Below are positions 1 to 8,290 of a DNA stretch of 64,000 nucleotides, piece by piece. The translations under genes were made by a program, and so were the position numbers. Position 1 is the stretch's first letter, and every line of letters begins with the position of its first letter. Origin of the DNA: Acidobacteriota bacterium (GTDB lineage Bacteria; Acidobacteriota; Blastocatellia; Pyrinomonadales; Pyrinomonadaceae); assembly GCA_019242475.1 (NCBI GenBank), contig JAFAVK010000138.1, forward strand, positions 1-64,000. The letters run 5' to 3'. Under the pieces are notes generated by a model. The model saw nothing but the letters and a program-made list of their open reading frames with translations, ran no database searches and was not told the origin of the DNA.

Positions 1-156
1 CTCGACCGAGACGTGCTCGCCGCCCGTGAACGTGTACTCGCTGTCGCACCAGACGCAGCGCATCGGGCAGCCCGTCAGGCGCACGAACGCGCACGGCCGG
101 CCGGCGTGCGTCGATTCTCCCTGAACGGAGCGGAACATTTCGGTAACGCGGAGCAT
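1..156 (-). CDS. queE: 7-carboxy-7-deazaguanine synthase QueE, N-terminal part
   Basis: Only the first 52 codons are in the window; the gene runs off the left edge. The start is an ATG at 156 read leftwards, giving MLRVTEMFRSVQGE followed by GRPCAFVRLTGC and then CPMRCVWC. This is the QueE signature: a short glutamate-glutamine N-terminus and the radical SAM CX3CX2C cluster (Cys30, Cys34, Cys37) that binds the 4Fe-4S cluster. In the family the enzyme converts 6-carboxytetrahydropterin to 7-carboxy-7-deazaguanine in queuosine and preQ0 synthesis. The C-terminal half and neighbours such as queC or queD cannot be seen. The start is followed upstream by a large inverted repeat (167-245). Confidence 0.88.
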   Translation of the reverse strand, partial: MLRVTEMFRSVQGESTHAGRPCAFVRLTGCPMRCVWCDSEYTFTGGEHVSVE

Positions 157-166
157 AAGAGCTAAG

Positions 167-245
167 TGATGAATGATGAACGATGAGCGATGAATATGGC
201 GACGCGCCGGCTCTTAATTCATCATTCATCGCTCATCATTCATCA
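167..245. repeat. Intergenic inverted repeat, arms built of GATGAAT-like words
   Basis: The left arm (167-195) and right arm (217-245) are complementary at about 25 of 28 positions around a GC-rich 21-nt centre. Each arm is itself a chain of near-identical words of 7 to 9 bases (TGATGAA, TGATGAA, CGATGAG, CGATGAA). It lies between the divergent queE and sigma-factor genes. It has no protein-coding potential and belongs to a class of spacer hairpins repeated through this window. Confidence 0.8.
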
Positions 246-349
246 TTTGACTTATCGTGTCAAAAGGGCAAGTTTTGAGCGGGCGCGGGCGGGTTCGTGG
301 TAGCATAGGCGCACCGGCCGGCGTGGCATCTTGGCTCCCGGACTCTCGG

Positions 350-1291
350 ATGCCGACAGACCTCGAACAACTCGTGCGTGAAGGTGCGGAGCGACTGCTG
401 GCGCGCGCCGGCGAGGTGCGCTCGCTCGACGTGGCCGCCGCCGCACCGCGCGTGCGCGCGACCGTCGAGAAGTACCTGCTGCGCCACAGCCCGCAGGCCG
501 GCGCGGGCGAGGTCGAAAAGTTCATCGACGCGCTGCACGCGGACGAGCTGCTGCTCGTCGTCGCGTGCGAGCGCGGGGACGCCGCCGCGTGGGACGACCT
601 CGTCGCACGGTACAGGCCGACGGTGCTCTCGGCCGCGCGCTCGGCGAGTCCGGGCGAGGCGGAAGCTGAAGAACTGGCCGGCTCCGTCTGGGCGGAGCTG
701 TACGGCCTGCGCGAGCGCGCCGACGGAAAGCCCGCGGGCAAGCTCGCATACTACTCGGGCTGCGGGAGTCTGGGCGGCTGGCTGCGCGCGGTCGTGGGGC
801 AGTTGGCCGTCGATAGACACAGGCGCACGTCGCGCCTGGTTCAGACCGAGGAGCCTTCGGAGTTCGACCGCGCCGCCGCGGACTCGCACGAGCAGGACGG
901 CTGGCGGCCCGCCGCGCCGCTCGACCCCGAGAGCGCACTCGCGGAGTCGGACGCGGCGCGCGCCGTCGAGGAGGCGCTCGCGCGCGCGCTCCGGGGGCTC
1001 GACGCGGAAGACCGTCTGCTCGTGCGCCTCTACTACTTCGACGGTTTGAAGCTGAAGGAGGCGGGCGCCGTGCTCGGCGTCCACGAGGCGACGGCGAGCC
1101 GCAGGCTCACGCGCGTGCACGCGGAGGTCAGAAAGCGTGTCGAGGCTCTGCTCACGGGCGAACGGCGCTGGACGCGCGAAGAGGTCGCGCGCGCACTGGC
1201 CGACACGGCGTACGCGCAGACCGACGCAGACCTGCGTGCGATGCTCGCGCCCGGCCCGGCCGTCGAGAAGCGCGAAGAGTTGTACGAATGA
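350..1291 (+). CDS. RNA polymerase sigma factor, ECF-like sigma-70 family
   Basis: The product (313 aa from the ATG at 350) has a sigma region 2-like stretch around residues 85-135 (DLVARYRPTVLSAARS, EELAGSVWAELYG) and a C-terminal region 4 helix-turn-helix around residues 230-275 (LLVRLYYFDGLKLKEAGAVL, then VHEATASRRLTRVH). It is longer than a usual ECF factor because of an extra N-terminal region of about 70 residues. An in-frame GTG at 257 would add 31 residues, but that stretch overlaps the end of the spacer repeat zone and looks non-coding. The next gene is a zinc-finger membrane protein of anti-sigma type, 107 nt downstream, so the two probably form a regulator pair. It would direct core RNA polymerase to a specific stress or envelope regulon, which is not known. 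Confidence 0.85.
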   Translation: MPTDLEQLVREGAERLLARAGEVRSLDVAAAAPRVRATVEKYLLRHSPQAGAGEVEKFIDALHADELLLVVACERGDAAAWDDLVARYRPTVLSAARSASPGEAEAEELAGSVWAELYGLRERADGKPAGKLAYYSGCGSLGGWLRAVVGQLAVDRHRRTSRLVQTEEPSEFDRAAADSHEQDGWRPAAPLDPESALAESDAARAVEEALARALRGLDAEDRLLVRLYYFDGLKLKEAGAVLGVHEATASRRLTRVHAEVRKRVEALLTGERRWTREEVARALADTAYAQTDADLRAMLAPGPAVEKREELYE

Positions 1292-1398
1292 ACTTCGGGC
1301 GAGAAGAGGTAACGGCCTTGAGCGGCGCAAGTTTGCGGCGCACATGCGTTCAGACATCGGACGAGGCGCGAGGCTAGTTCTCGGCCGGCACGTTTGAG

Positions 1399-2757
1399 AT
1401 GAAAGAAGGCTTCGACAGAGAGATCGACTCGCTGCTCCGGCGCCGCGCGCGCGGGACGGCGGAGTCGCGCTTGTGGGGCGACGGCGCGGGCGACGGCTCG
1501 CGCGGCGCGCACCTCGACGCGGACGAGCTGGGCGCCTTCGCCGAAGGCGCGCTGCCGGCCGCGGCACGCCTCGCCGCCGCCTCGCACCTCGCCGACTGCG
1601 AAAGCTGCCGTGGAATAGTTATTAGCCTCGTGCCCTCGGCGCGCGCGGACGCCGAAGTCAAAGATCAAGCAGTCCCTGCGACCGTCCCGGTCGAATCGGA
1701 GCGCACGCCCGCGTGGCGTGCGCTCCTTGCTTCGCTCTTCGCGCCGCGCGTGATGCGCTTCGCCGTGCCCGTGCTCGCGCTCTCACTCGTCGGGGTCGTC
1801 TCCTACGTCGCGCTGCGCTCGAACAGACGCGGCGCCACCGAGATGGCGAGGAATGTGAGTCGCCAGGACAGCGCTGCGCAGAGTGAACCGAGTGTCACCG
1901 CGGGCTCGGCGGCGAGCAGCGCGAACGCCAACCTGTCGGGCTTTGCCAACGCGAATACCAGCGCGACGTCGAGTGAGGCGCCCGCGGCCGCCGTGCCGCC
2001 GAACGAACCGAGAGGGCACGGCGCGGCCGACGCGAAGAGTTCGGAGGCCGAGCCTGTCAAGGCGGAAGACCAGCCCTCGACGGCGGCTGCTCCGCCTCCG
2101 CCTCCTCCGGCCACTCCCGCCGCCGCGGCCGAAGGCCCGGCCGAGATGAGCAAGTCTGCGCCGAAGCCCGTCACGACGGAAGAGGGCGAGGTCGCGAGGA
2201 AGGACAGCGGAGAGAAGTCGGAGAGCAGGGACAAGTCGGCGCGCCAGTCCGAGCCCACGGATGATAACCTCGCCACGAATGACGCGGCGGCGCAGCGCGG
2301 CCGCGTCGCGCAGTCGCGCATGAACCAGGTGCAGATGCCCGACGGCGGCGCGCGCAACGAGAAGCGCGCGGCCGACAACAGCGCTTCGGGCAATTACGGC
2401 GGGGGAAATGCCGCCGCCTCGGCACCTGCGAAGGAGTCAGACCGCGAGCGCGCCGGCTCCCGTTCGGACGCCCTGGGCAGCGTGCGCACGGCGAGGCGGC
2501 CTGAGAAGAAGACCGACGAAGACGAGACCGTCCGCAGCGGCGACACGCGCGCGGCCGCCGGGCACCGCTTCCGCCGCGACGGCAACGCGTGGGTTGACGT
2601 TAACTACAAACCTTCCATGCCCTCGACCGGCGTGCGCCGCGGCACGGAGTCCTTCCGCGCCCTCGTCGCCGACGTGCCCGAGGTCGGCCGCGTCGCGGAG
2701 GCCATCGGCGGCGAAGTCACCGTCGTGGTCGGCGGCCGCGCCTACCGCATCCATTAG
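1399..2757 (+). CDS. Putative anti-sigma factor, zinc-finger (zf-HC2) membrane protein
   Basis: Residues 35-70 carry the anti-sigma zinc-finger pattern HX3CX2C (HLADCESC) typical of cytoplasmic sigma-binding domains. A single membrane helix lies at about residues 118-138 (VMRFAVPVLALSLVGVVSYV). The following 250 residues are low-complexity (Ala, Pro, Ser, Glu, Lys, with a run of prolines) and should lie in the periplasm. A more ordered end follows (GHRFRRDGNAWVDVNYKP ... VGGRAYRIH) that resembles a small globular sensor tail. Location directly after an ECF-like sigma gene supports the role: holding that sigma factor at the membrane until a signal arrives. The long disordered region is unusual for the family. 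The partner assignment is inference from context. Confidence 0.78.
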   Translation: MKEGFDREIDSLLRRRARGTAESRLWGDGAGDGSRGAHLDADELGAFAEGALPAAARLAAASHLADCESCRGIVISLVPSARADAEVKDQAVPATVPVESERTPAWRALLASLFAPRVMRFAVPVLALSLVGVVSYVALRSNRRGATEMARNVSRQDSAAQSEPSVTAGSAASSANANLSGFANANTSATSSEAPAAAVPPNEPRGHGAADAKSSEAEPVKAEDQPSTAAAPPPPPPATPAAAAEGPAEMSKSAPKPVTTEEGEVARKDSGEKSESRDKSARQSEPTDDNLATNDAAAQRGRVAQSRMNQVQMPDGGARNEKRAADNSASGNYGGGNAAASAPAKESDRERAGSRSDALGSVRTARRPEKKTDEDETVRSGDTRAAAGHRFRRDGNAWVDVNYKPSMPSTGVRRGTESFRALVADVPEVGRVAEAIGGEVTVVVGGRAYRIH

Positions 2758-2879
2758 TGAATAGTTAACCGTAGATAGTAAATGGATGCGGGTAGCCCGA
2801 GGCTCAGCCGTTTGAGGTTGGGCCGCGCAAAGCGCGCCGGCTATTCACCATTTACCATTCACCATTTACTATTCGCCAA
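2757..2879. repeat. Intergenic imperfect inverted repeat (GTGAATAGT/ACTATTCAC words)
   Basis: Left arm about 2757-2785, right arm about 2841-2879, with roughly three quarters of positions complementary. The right arm is a chain of words such as ATTCACC and ATTTACC. The start codon of the next gene follows three bases after the repeat, which leaves no visible Shine-Dalgarno sequence, so the repeat must be part of that gene's leader. Confidence 0.7.
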
Positions 2880-2881
2880 CC

Positions 2882-4465
2882 ATGATCTTCCGCAGCCCTT
2901 TCCCCGACGTAGAAATCCCGGAAGTCCCGCTGACAGAGTTCGTCTTCGGCGACGTAGGTGAGCACGCCGAGAGGCCGGCGCTCATCGACGGCGTGAGCGG
3001 GCGCGTGCTGACCTACGCGCAGTTGGCGTCCGCGGTGCGCGCGGCGGCGGCCGGGCTCGCGCGGCGCGGCTTCGAGAAGGGCGACGTGCTGGCGCTCTTC
3101 AGCCCGAACCTGCCCGAGTACGTCGTCGCCTTCCACGCGGTCGCGACGCTCGGCGGCGTCGTCACGCCGGCCAACCCGATGTACACGGCCGAGGAACTGG
3201 CGAAGCAGCTCTCGGACTCCGGCGCGAAGTGGCTCGTCACCGTCCCGCCTCTCCTCGAACGCGCGCGCGAGGCGTCGGAAGGGAAGGGGTTGAGAGAGTT
3301 TTTCGTCTTCGGCGAGGCTGAGGGGGCGACGCCTTTCGCCGCGCTGCTCGAAGGCGGCGCGGACGAGCTGCCGGAGGTCGAAATCAACACGGCGGAAGAC
3401 CTCGTCGTGCTCCCCTATTCGAGCGGGACGACGGGCGTCTGCAAGGGCGTGATGCTGACGCACCGCAACCTCGTCGCCAACCTCGCGCAGATAAGAGGGA
3501 CGGGGCACGACTGGCGCGACGAGACGCTCGTCTGCGTGCTGCCGCTCTTCCACATCTACGGCCTGTCGGTCATCATGAACCACGGGCTGCGCTGCGGCTC
3601 GACGCTCGTCACGCTGCCGCGCTTCGACTTCGAGCAGTTGCTGCGCGTGATGCAGGACTACCGCGTCTCGCTCGCGCACATCGTGCCGCCGATTGTGCTC
3701 GCGCTCTCGAAGAGTCCCCTGGTTGACGCCTACGACCTCTCCGCGCTGAGGACGGTCTTCTCGGGCGCGGCGCCGCTCGGCGCGGAGCAGTCGCGCGAGT
3801 GCTCCGAACGGCTCGGGTGCACGATTATCCAGGGCTACGGGATGACGGAGGCGAGCCCCGTCACGCACCTCACGACGTGGGAGCGGAACCGGCCGGGCTC
3901 GGTCGGCCTGTGCGTGCCGAACATGGAGTGCAAACTCGTCTCGGTCGAGACGGGCGTGGAGGTGGGGATGGGCGAGCGCGGCGAGATACACGTGCGCGGG
4001 CCGCAGGTGATGAAGGGCTACCTCGGGCGCCCCGAGGCGACCGCGCAGACCGTGGACGCCGACGGGTGGCTGCACACCGGCGACGTGGCCTACGCGGACG
4101 AGGAGGGCTTCTTCTACATCGTTGACCGCGCGAAGGAGCTGATCAAGTACAAGGCGTTTCAGGTCGCGCCGGCCGAGTTGGAGGCGCTGCTGCTGACTCA
4201 CCGTTCGGTGGCCGACGCGGCCGTCATCCCGAGCCCCGACGAAGAGGCGGGCGAGGTGCCGAAGGCGTTCGTCGTCGTGAAGGAAGGGCACGGCCTGACC
4301 GAGGCGGAGGTGCTGAGCTTCGTCGCCGCGCACGTCGCGCCGTACAAGAAGGTGCGGCGCGTGGAGTTTGTCCCGCAGATACCGAAGTCGCCTTCGGGGA
4401 AGATTCTGCGACGGCTGTTGGTCGAGAGGGAGCGTGAGCGCGGGGCGCATGAACCCTTGGCTTGA
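2882..4465 (+). CDS. AMP-dependent acyl-CoA synthetase, 4-coumarate-CoA ligase-like
   Basis: This 527-residue ANL-superfamily enzyme has the phosphate-binding motif YSSGTTGVCKGVMLTHRN at about residues 178-195, the adenylate motif GYGMTEASP near residue 318, the hinge region GWLHTGD and YIVDRAKELIKYKAFQVAP near 395-425, and the C-terminal lysine motif PKSPSGKILRR. The order and length match plant 4-coumarate-CoA ligases and bacterial relatives, which activate a carboxylic acid to acyl-AMP and then to acyl-CoA in the cytosol. The substrate cannot be read from the sequence; an aromatic or medium/long-chain fatty acid are both possible. It stands alone, with inverted repeats on both sides. Confidence 0.88.
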   Translation: MIFRSPFPDVEIPEVPLTEFVFGDVGEHAERPALIDGVSGRVLTYAQLASAVRAAAAGLARRGFEKGDVLALFSPNLPEYVVAFHAVATLGGVVTPANPMYTAEELAKQLSDSGAKWLVTVPPLLERAREASEGKGLREFFVFGEAEGATPFAALLEGGADELPEVEINTAEDLVVLPYSSGTTGVCKGVMLTHRNLVANLAQIRGTGHDWRDETLVCVLPLFHIYGLSVIMNHGLRCGSTLVTLPRFDFEQLLRVMQDYRVSLAHIVPPIVLALSKSPLVDAYDLSALRTVFSGAAPLGAEQSRECSERLGCTIIQGYGMTEASPVTHLTTWERNRPGSVGLCVPNMECKLVSVETGVEVGMGERGEIHVRGPQVMKGYLGRPEATAQTVDADGWLHTGDVAYADEEGFFYIVDRAKELIKYKAFQVAPAELEALLLTHRSVADAAVIPSPDEEAGEVPKAFVVVKEGHGLTEAEVLSFVAAHVAPYKKVRRVEFVPQIPKSPSGKILRRLLVERERERGAHEPLA

Positions 4466-4487
4466 CGGTCGCGGGCAGGGCAGTTCG

Positions 4488-4538
4488 ACACAGAGACACG
4501 GCTTGAAGCATTATTGTCTTCAAGCCGTGTCTCTGTGT
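4488..4538. repeat. Perfect 21-bp inverted repeat, likely transcription-end hairpin
   Basis: Arms 4488-4508 and 4518-4538 are perfectly complementary around a 9-nt loop. It is placed just downstream of the acyl-CoA ligase. There is no T-run after the right arm, so it is not a classical intrinsic terminator, although a hairpin this strong would affect RNA ends. The arm contains the short repeat CACAGAGACAC. Confidence 0.8.
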
Positions 4539-4718
4539 CTCTGTGGTTAATTCCGGCTTACGCTACGCCCGACTCGCGAGTAAAATAACTCATCCCCCGC
4601 GCGGAAAATTTTCCGACCAGCGCCCGGCCGCGTGCGTCTTAAAGCCGTCGGGATTCATCAAAGTTGGAGGCCGGAAAGGCCCGGAAAACAGTCAATCTTG
4701 AGCGAAACCGGAGCAGTT

Positions 4719-6857
4719 ATGAGATTCATCAGGTCGGCCCGCCGACGCACGGCGCGCGCCTTCGCGCTCGTCGCCACGCTGGCGCTCGTCTCGAACAACC
4801 TTCTTGTCGGCGTCGCGCAGAAGGCCGGCGCGCAGAAGTTGACCGAGGAGCAGCGCGTCGTGCACGTGCTCAACCGGCTCGCCTTCGGCGCGGCGCCGGG
4901 CGATGTCGAGCGCGTGCGCAAGATGGGCGTGGATGCTTACATCGAGCAGCAGCTCAACCCTTCGAAGATAGACGACTCGGCCCTTGAGGCGCGGCTACGC
5001 AACTTCCCGACGCTCGGACTGTCGAACGGCGAGCTGCTGGCGAAGTACCCGCAGCCCGGGCAGCTCCTGCGCCGGCTCGAACGCGCGGGCGAGCTGCCGC
5101 CCGAGCTGGCCGGGCTTGTCCGCCAACGTAACCAGGGGCAGCAGAATGGCACCGCGCAGCCGAACAGCCCCGCGCAGGTGAACGCCGACGGCCAGAACGC
5201 AGACGCCGAGAAGGCCATCGCCGAGGCGATGCGCCCGCCCGCGCCGGGGCAGGGGCCGGGCGCCGCGCAGGACGAGCAAGACCCGCAGAAGCGCGCCTAC
5301 CGGCAGGCGCTCGCGAAGTACATGCGCGAGCAGGGGCTCGAAAGTCCGCAGCGCATCCTGTACGAGCTGGACGCCGCGCGCATCCTGCGCGCCGTCTACA
5401 GCGAGCGGCAGTTGCAGGAGGTGATGGTTGACTTCTGGACGAACCACTTCAACGTCTTCGCGCAGAAGGGGGCCGACCGCTGGTTCCTGACCTCTTACGA
5501 CCGCGACGTGATCCGCCCGAACGCCCTCGGCAACTTCCGAGACCTTCTGGAAGCGACGGCGAAGAGCCCGGCGATGCTCTTCTACCTCGACAACTTCCAG
5601 AGCGTGAGCCCGAACGCGCAGGCGCAGCGCGGCATGCTCCGGCGGCGCCAGCAGATGGACGCGGACGGCGCGGGGCCGATGCGGCCCGGCGGCGTCTTCG
5701 GCGGCCGGCGCATGCGACAGGGCGAGGCGCGGCAAAGGCAGATGCAGCGCGAGCAGCAGCAACAGCAGCAGGGCGCAGGCCAGATGACGGCGCAGCAGCC
5801 GCCACGCCCGCCACAGCAGCAGCGCATGCGCCGCGGCATCAACGAGAACTACGCGCGCGAGCTGATGGAGCTGCACACGCTCGGCGTCGAGGGCGGCTAC
5901 ACGCAGAAGGACGTGCAGGAGGTGGCGCGCGCCTTCACGGGCTGGACGATCTTCCAGCCGCGCGGCGGCGGCATCTACGGCGACGACTCGGGCGACAGCC
6001 GCGCCGGCACCTTCTACTTCGCGCCGCGCATGCACGACGACGGCGAGAAGACCGTGCTCGGCGTCAAGATTCCCGCGGGCGGGGGCCAGGACGACGGGCG
6101 GAAGGTGCTGGACATCCTCGTCAACCACCCCTCGACCGCGAAGTTCATCGCGACGAAGCTCGTCCGCAAGTTCGTCTCCGACGAGCCCGACCCGGCGCTC
6201 GTCAGGCGCGTGGCCGACGCGTTCCACAACTCGCACGGCGACATCAAGACGACGCTGCGCGCCCTCTTCAACTCGCCCGAGTTCAACTCTTCGGAGGCGC
6301 GGCGCGCGAAGATCAAGACGCCGTTCGAGCTGACGGTGAGCGCGCTGCGGACGCTCGGCGCGGACGTGGAGGTGCGCCCCGCGCTCATCCAGTGGGTCGC
6401 GCGCATGGGCGAGCCGCTCTACGGCTATCAAGCGCCGACGGGCTACCCGGACGAGGCTTCGTACTGGGTCAACACGGGCGCGCTGCTGGAGCGCCTCAAC
6501 TTCTCGCTCGCGCTCGTCTCGAACCGCATCCCCGGCGCGCGCGTTGACCTCACGCACTTCGTCGGCGACGAGGCCGTGAGCAGTCGGGCCGTTGACCAGA
6601 AGGCGGTCGTCGAACGCTTCCTCAACGTCGCGCTGCAAGGGGACATCTCGCCCAGGAGCCGCGAGGTCTTGATGAAGCAGCTGACGGCGCAGACGGACGC
6701 GCCCATCACGTCCGCGCCCGCCGACGAGGAGACGAAGGAGAAGAACGTGCGGGCCGCGCGCCGCGAGCGTCAGCAGGCCGGCGCCACGGTCGGCAACCCC
6801 GAGGTCGCGCGCATCGCCGCGCTCGTCATCGGCTCGCCGGAGTTTCAGAGGCAGTAG
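4719..6857 (+). CDS. DUF1800 family secreted protein
   Basis: The start chosen is the ATG at 4719, which has GGAG five bases upstream and gives a signal peptide (MRFIRSARRRTARAFALVAT then a hydrophobic stretch ending in AGAQ). The DUF1800 core is clear: VVHVLNRLAFGAAPGDVERV near the start, MVDFWTNHFNVFAQKGADRW, AMLFYLDNFQS, NENYARELMELHTLGV and VQEVARAFTGWTI, ending in LVIGSPEFQRQ. The function of the family is unknown; it nearly always sits beside DUF1501, as here (the next gene starts 9 nt on). A Gln-rich insert at about residues 340-372 interrupts the domain. Export and pairing suggest a periplasmic or surface role. Confidence 0.88.
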   Translation: MRFIRSARRRTARAFALVATLALVSNNLLVGVAQKAGAQKLTEEQRVVHVLNRLAFGAAPGDVERVRKMGVDAYIEQQLNPSKIDDSALEARLRNFPTLGLSNGELLAKYPQPGQLLRRLERAGELPPELAGLVRQRNQGQQNGTAQPNSPAQVNADGQNADAEKAIAEAMRPPAPGQGPGAAQDEQDPQKRAYRQALAKYMREQGLESPQRILYELDAARILRAVYSERQLQEVMVDFWTNHFNVFAQKGADRWFLTSYDRDVIRPNALGNFRDLLEATAKSPAMLFYLDNFQSVSPNAQAQRGMLRRRQQMDADGAGPMRPGGVFGGRRMRQGEARQRQMQREQQQQQQGAGQMTAQQPPRPPQQQRMRRGINENYARELMELHTLGVEGGYTQKDVQEVARAFTGWTIFQPRGGGIYGDDSGDSRAGTFYFAPRMHDDGEKTVLGVKIPAGGGQDDGRKVLDILVNHPSTAKFIATKLVRKFVSDEPDPALVRRVADAFHNSHGDIKTTLRALFNSPEFNSSEARRAKIKTPFELTVSALRTLGADVEVRPALIQWVARMGEPLYGYQAPTGYPDEASYWVNTGALLERLNFSLALVSNRIPGARVDLTHFVGDEAVSSRAVDQKAVVERFLNVALQGDISPRSREVLMKQLTAQTDAPITSAPADEETKEKNVRAARRERQQAGATVGNPEVARIAALVIGSPEFQRQ

Positions 6858-6865
6858 GTGAAGTC

Positions 6866-8140
6866 ATGAATCAGAATCGCAGGTTCTTTTTGAAGAGCAG
6901 CGGGCTGGCGCTGGCGAGCGTCGGTCTGGTGGGCGCGGCGCCGTCGTTTCTGAGGCGCGTGGTCGAAGCGCAGGGCGTGTCGGCCGCGCCGAACGGGCGG
7001 CGCAAGACGCTCATCACGATCTTCCAGCGCGGGGCGGTGGACGGCTTGAACGTGGTCGTGCCGCACGGCGAGCGCAGCTACTACGATTTGAGACCGCAGA
7101 TTGCAATTGCGCAGCCGGGCAAGGCGGGGGGTGACTCGGCCGTTGACCTCGACGGCTTCTTCGGGCTGCACCCGGCGCTGGCGCCGCTCAAGCCCCTGTG
7201 GGACGAGAAGCGCCTGGCCGTCGTGGACGCGGTCGGCTCGCCCGACAACACGCGCTCGCACTTCGACGCGCAGGACTACATGGAGTCGGCGACGCCCGGC
7301 GTCAAGTCCACGCAGGACGGCTGGCTCAACCGCTACATGCAGACGCGCCCCGACCCGAAGGCGACGCCGTTCCGCGCCATCTCGATGACGCAGAACCTGC
7401 CGCGCGCGTTGCAGGGGCGCGCCGGGGCCGTCGCCATGCGCAACCTCTCGGACTTCCAGATTCGCGCGGGCGCCTACACGGCCGGCGTGCAGGGCGGCTT
7501 CGAGGGCTTGTACGAGCAGGGCGTCAACGACGTGCTGCGCGGGACAGGCAAGGAGACGTTCGAGGCGGTCAACTTCCTGAAGCAGGTGAACCCGGCGCAG
7601 TACAAGCCTGAGAACGGCGCGCAGTACCCGAACGGCGAGTTCGGCAACGCCTTGAGGCAGATCGCGCAGCTCGTCAAGGCGGGCGTCGGTTTGGAAGTAG
7701 CCTTCACCGACGTGGGCGGCTGGGACACGCACCGCGGGCAGGGCGGCGCGCGCGGGCAGTTGGCGAACCTGCTCGGCCAGTTCGCGCAGGGGCTCTACGC
7801 GCTCGTCACCGACCTGGGGCCGGCGCGGATGCAGGACGTGGTGGTGCTGACGATGAGCGAGTTCGGGCGCACCGTCCGGCAGAACGGCACCGGCGGCACC
7901 GACCACGGCCACGCCAACGCGATGTTCGTCATCGGCGGCGCGGTGCGCGGCGGCAAGGTCTACGGCCAGTGGCCCGGGCTCAAGGACGAACAGCTCTACG
8001 AGGGGCGCGACCTCGCCCTGACGACCGACTTCCGCGACGTGTTCGGCGAGGTGGTGTCGAAGCACCTCGGCGCCGTTGATCTCAAGAAGGTCTTCCCCGG
8101 GTATACGCCGGAAGGTAAGGTGCGCGGGATGTTGGGGTGA
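6866..8140 (+). CDS. DUF1501 family protein with Tat signal
   Basis: The N-terminus (NRRFFLKSSGLALASVGLVG) is a twin-arginine signal, so the protein is probably exported folded. The body matches DUF1501, a sulfatase/alkaline-phosphatase-fold family: GAVDGLNVVVPHG, FFGLHPALAPLKPLWD, GSPDNTRSHFDAQDYMES, VAFTDVGGWDTH, VVVLTMSEFGRT, GTDHGHANAMFVIGG. The length (424 aa) is usual. It follows the DUF1800 gene by 8 nt and is surely cotranscribed with it. The family is common in Acidobacteriota, Planctomycetota and Verrucomicrobiota; the substrate is unknown. Confidence 0.9.
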   Translation: MNQNRRFFLKSSGLALASVGLVGAAPSFLRRVVEAQGVSAAPNGRRKTLITIFQRGAVDGLNVVVPHGERSYYDLRPQIAIAQPGKAGGDSAVDLDGFFGLHPALAPLKPLWDEKRLAVVDAVGSPDNTRSHFDAQDYMESATPGVKSTQDGWLNRYMQTRPDPKATPFRAISMTQNLPRALQGRAGAVAMRNLSDFQIRAGAYTAGVQGGFEGLYEQGVNDVLRGTGKETFEAVNFLKQVNPAQYKPENGAQYPNGEFGNALRQIAQLVKAGVGLEVAFTDVGGWDTHRGQGGARGQLANLLGQFAQGLYALVTDLGPARMQDVVVLTMSEFGRTVRQNGTGGTDHGHANAMFVIGGAVRGGKVYGQWPGLKDEQLYEGRDLALTTDFRDVFGEVVSKHLGAVDLKKVFPGYTPEGKVRGMLG

Positions 8141-8141
8141 A

Positions 8142-8281
8142 GCCGGGAGCGCGGGCATCCTGCCCGCCAAAGCGTGCGAAAGCACGCTTAGCCGTGAAGC
8201 GCCGTCACTCAAGCGTCGAGTGACGGCGCTTCTCTTATTCGCGCTGCGCGCTCATGGCGGGCAGGATGCCCGCGCTCCCGG
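8142..8281. repeat. 140-bp interspersed repeat folding as a three-way junction, copy 1
   Basis: The ends 8143-8168 and 8256-8281 are perfect 26-bp inverted repeats. Between them are two perfect hairpins: 8170-8177 with 8182-8189 (loop GAAA, a GNRA tetraloop) and 8197-8210 with 8218-8231 (14-bp stem, 7-nt loop). A second copy with the same plan is at 19521-19664. There is no open reading frame. It sits between the DUF1501 gene and the convergent peptidase gene, so a two-way transcription-end role is possible. Confidence 0.9.
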
Positions 8282-8290
8282 GGATTCCGT

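Noticed and set aside
260-1567. Long minus-strand reading frames opposite the sigma and anti-sigma genes
   Set aside because: In this GC-rich sequence antisense frames stay open by chance. These are Arg/Ala-rich and match no domain, while the plus-strand genes have clear motifs.
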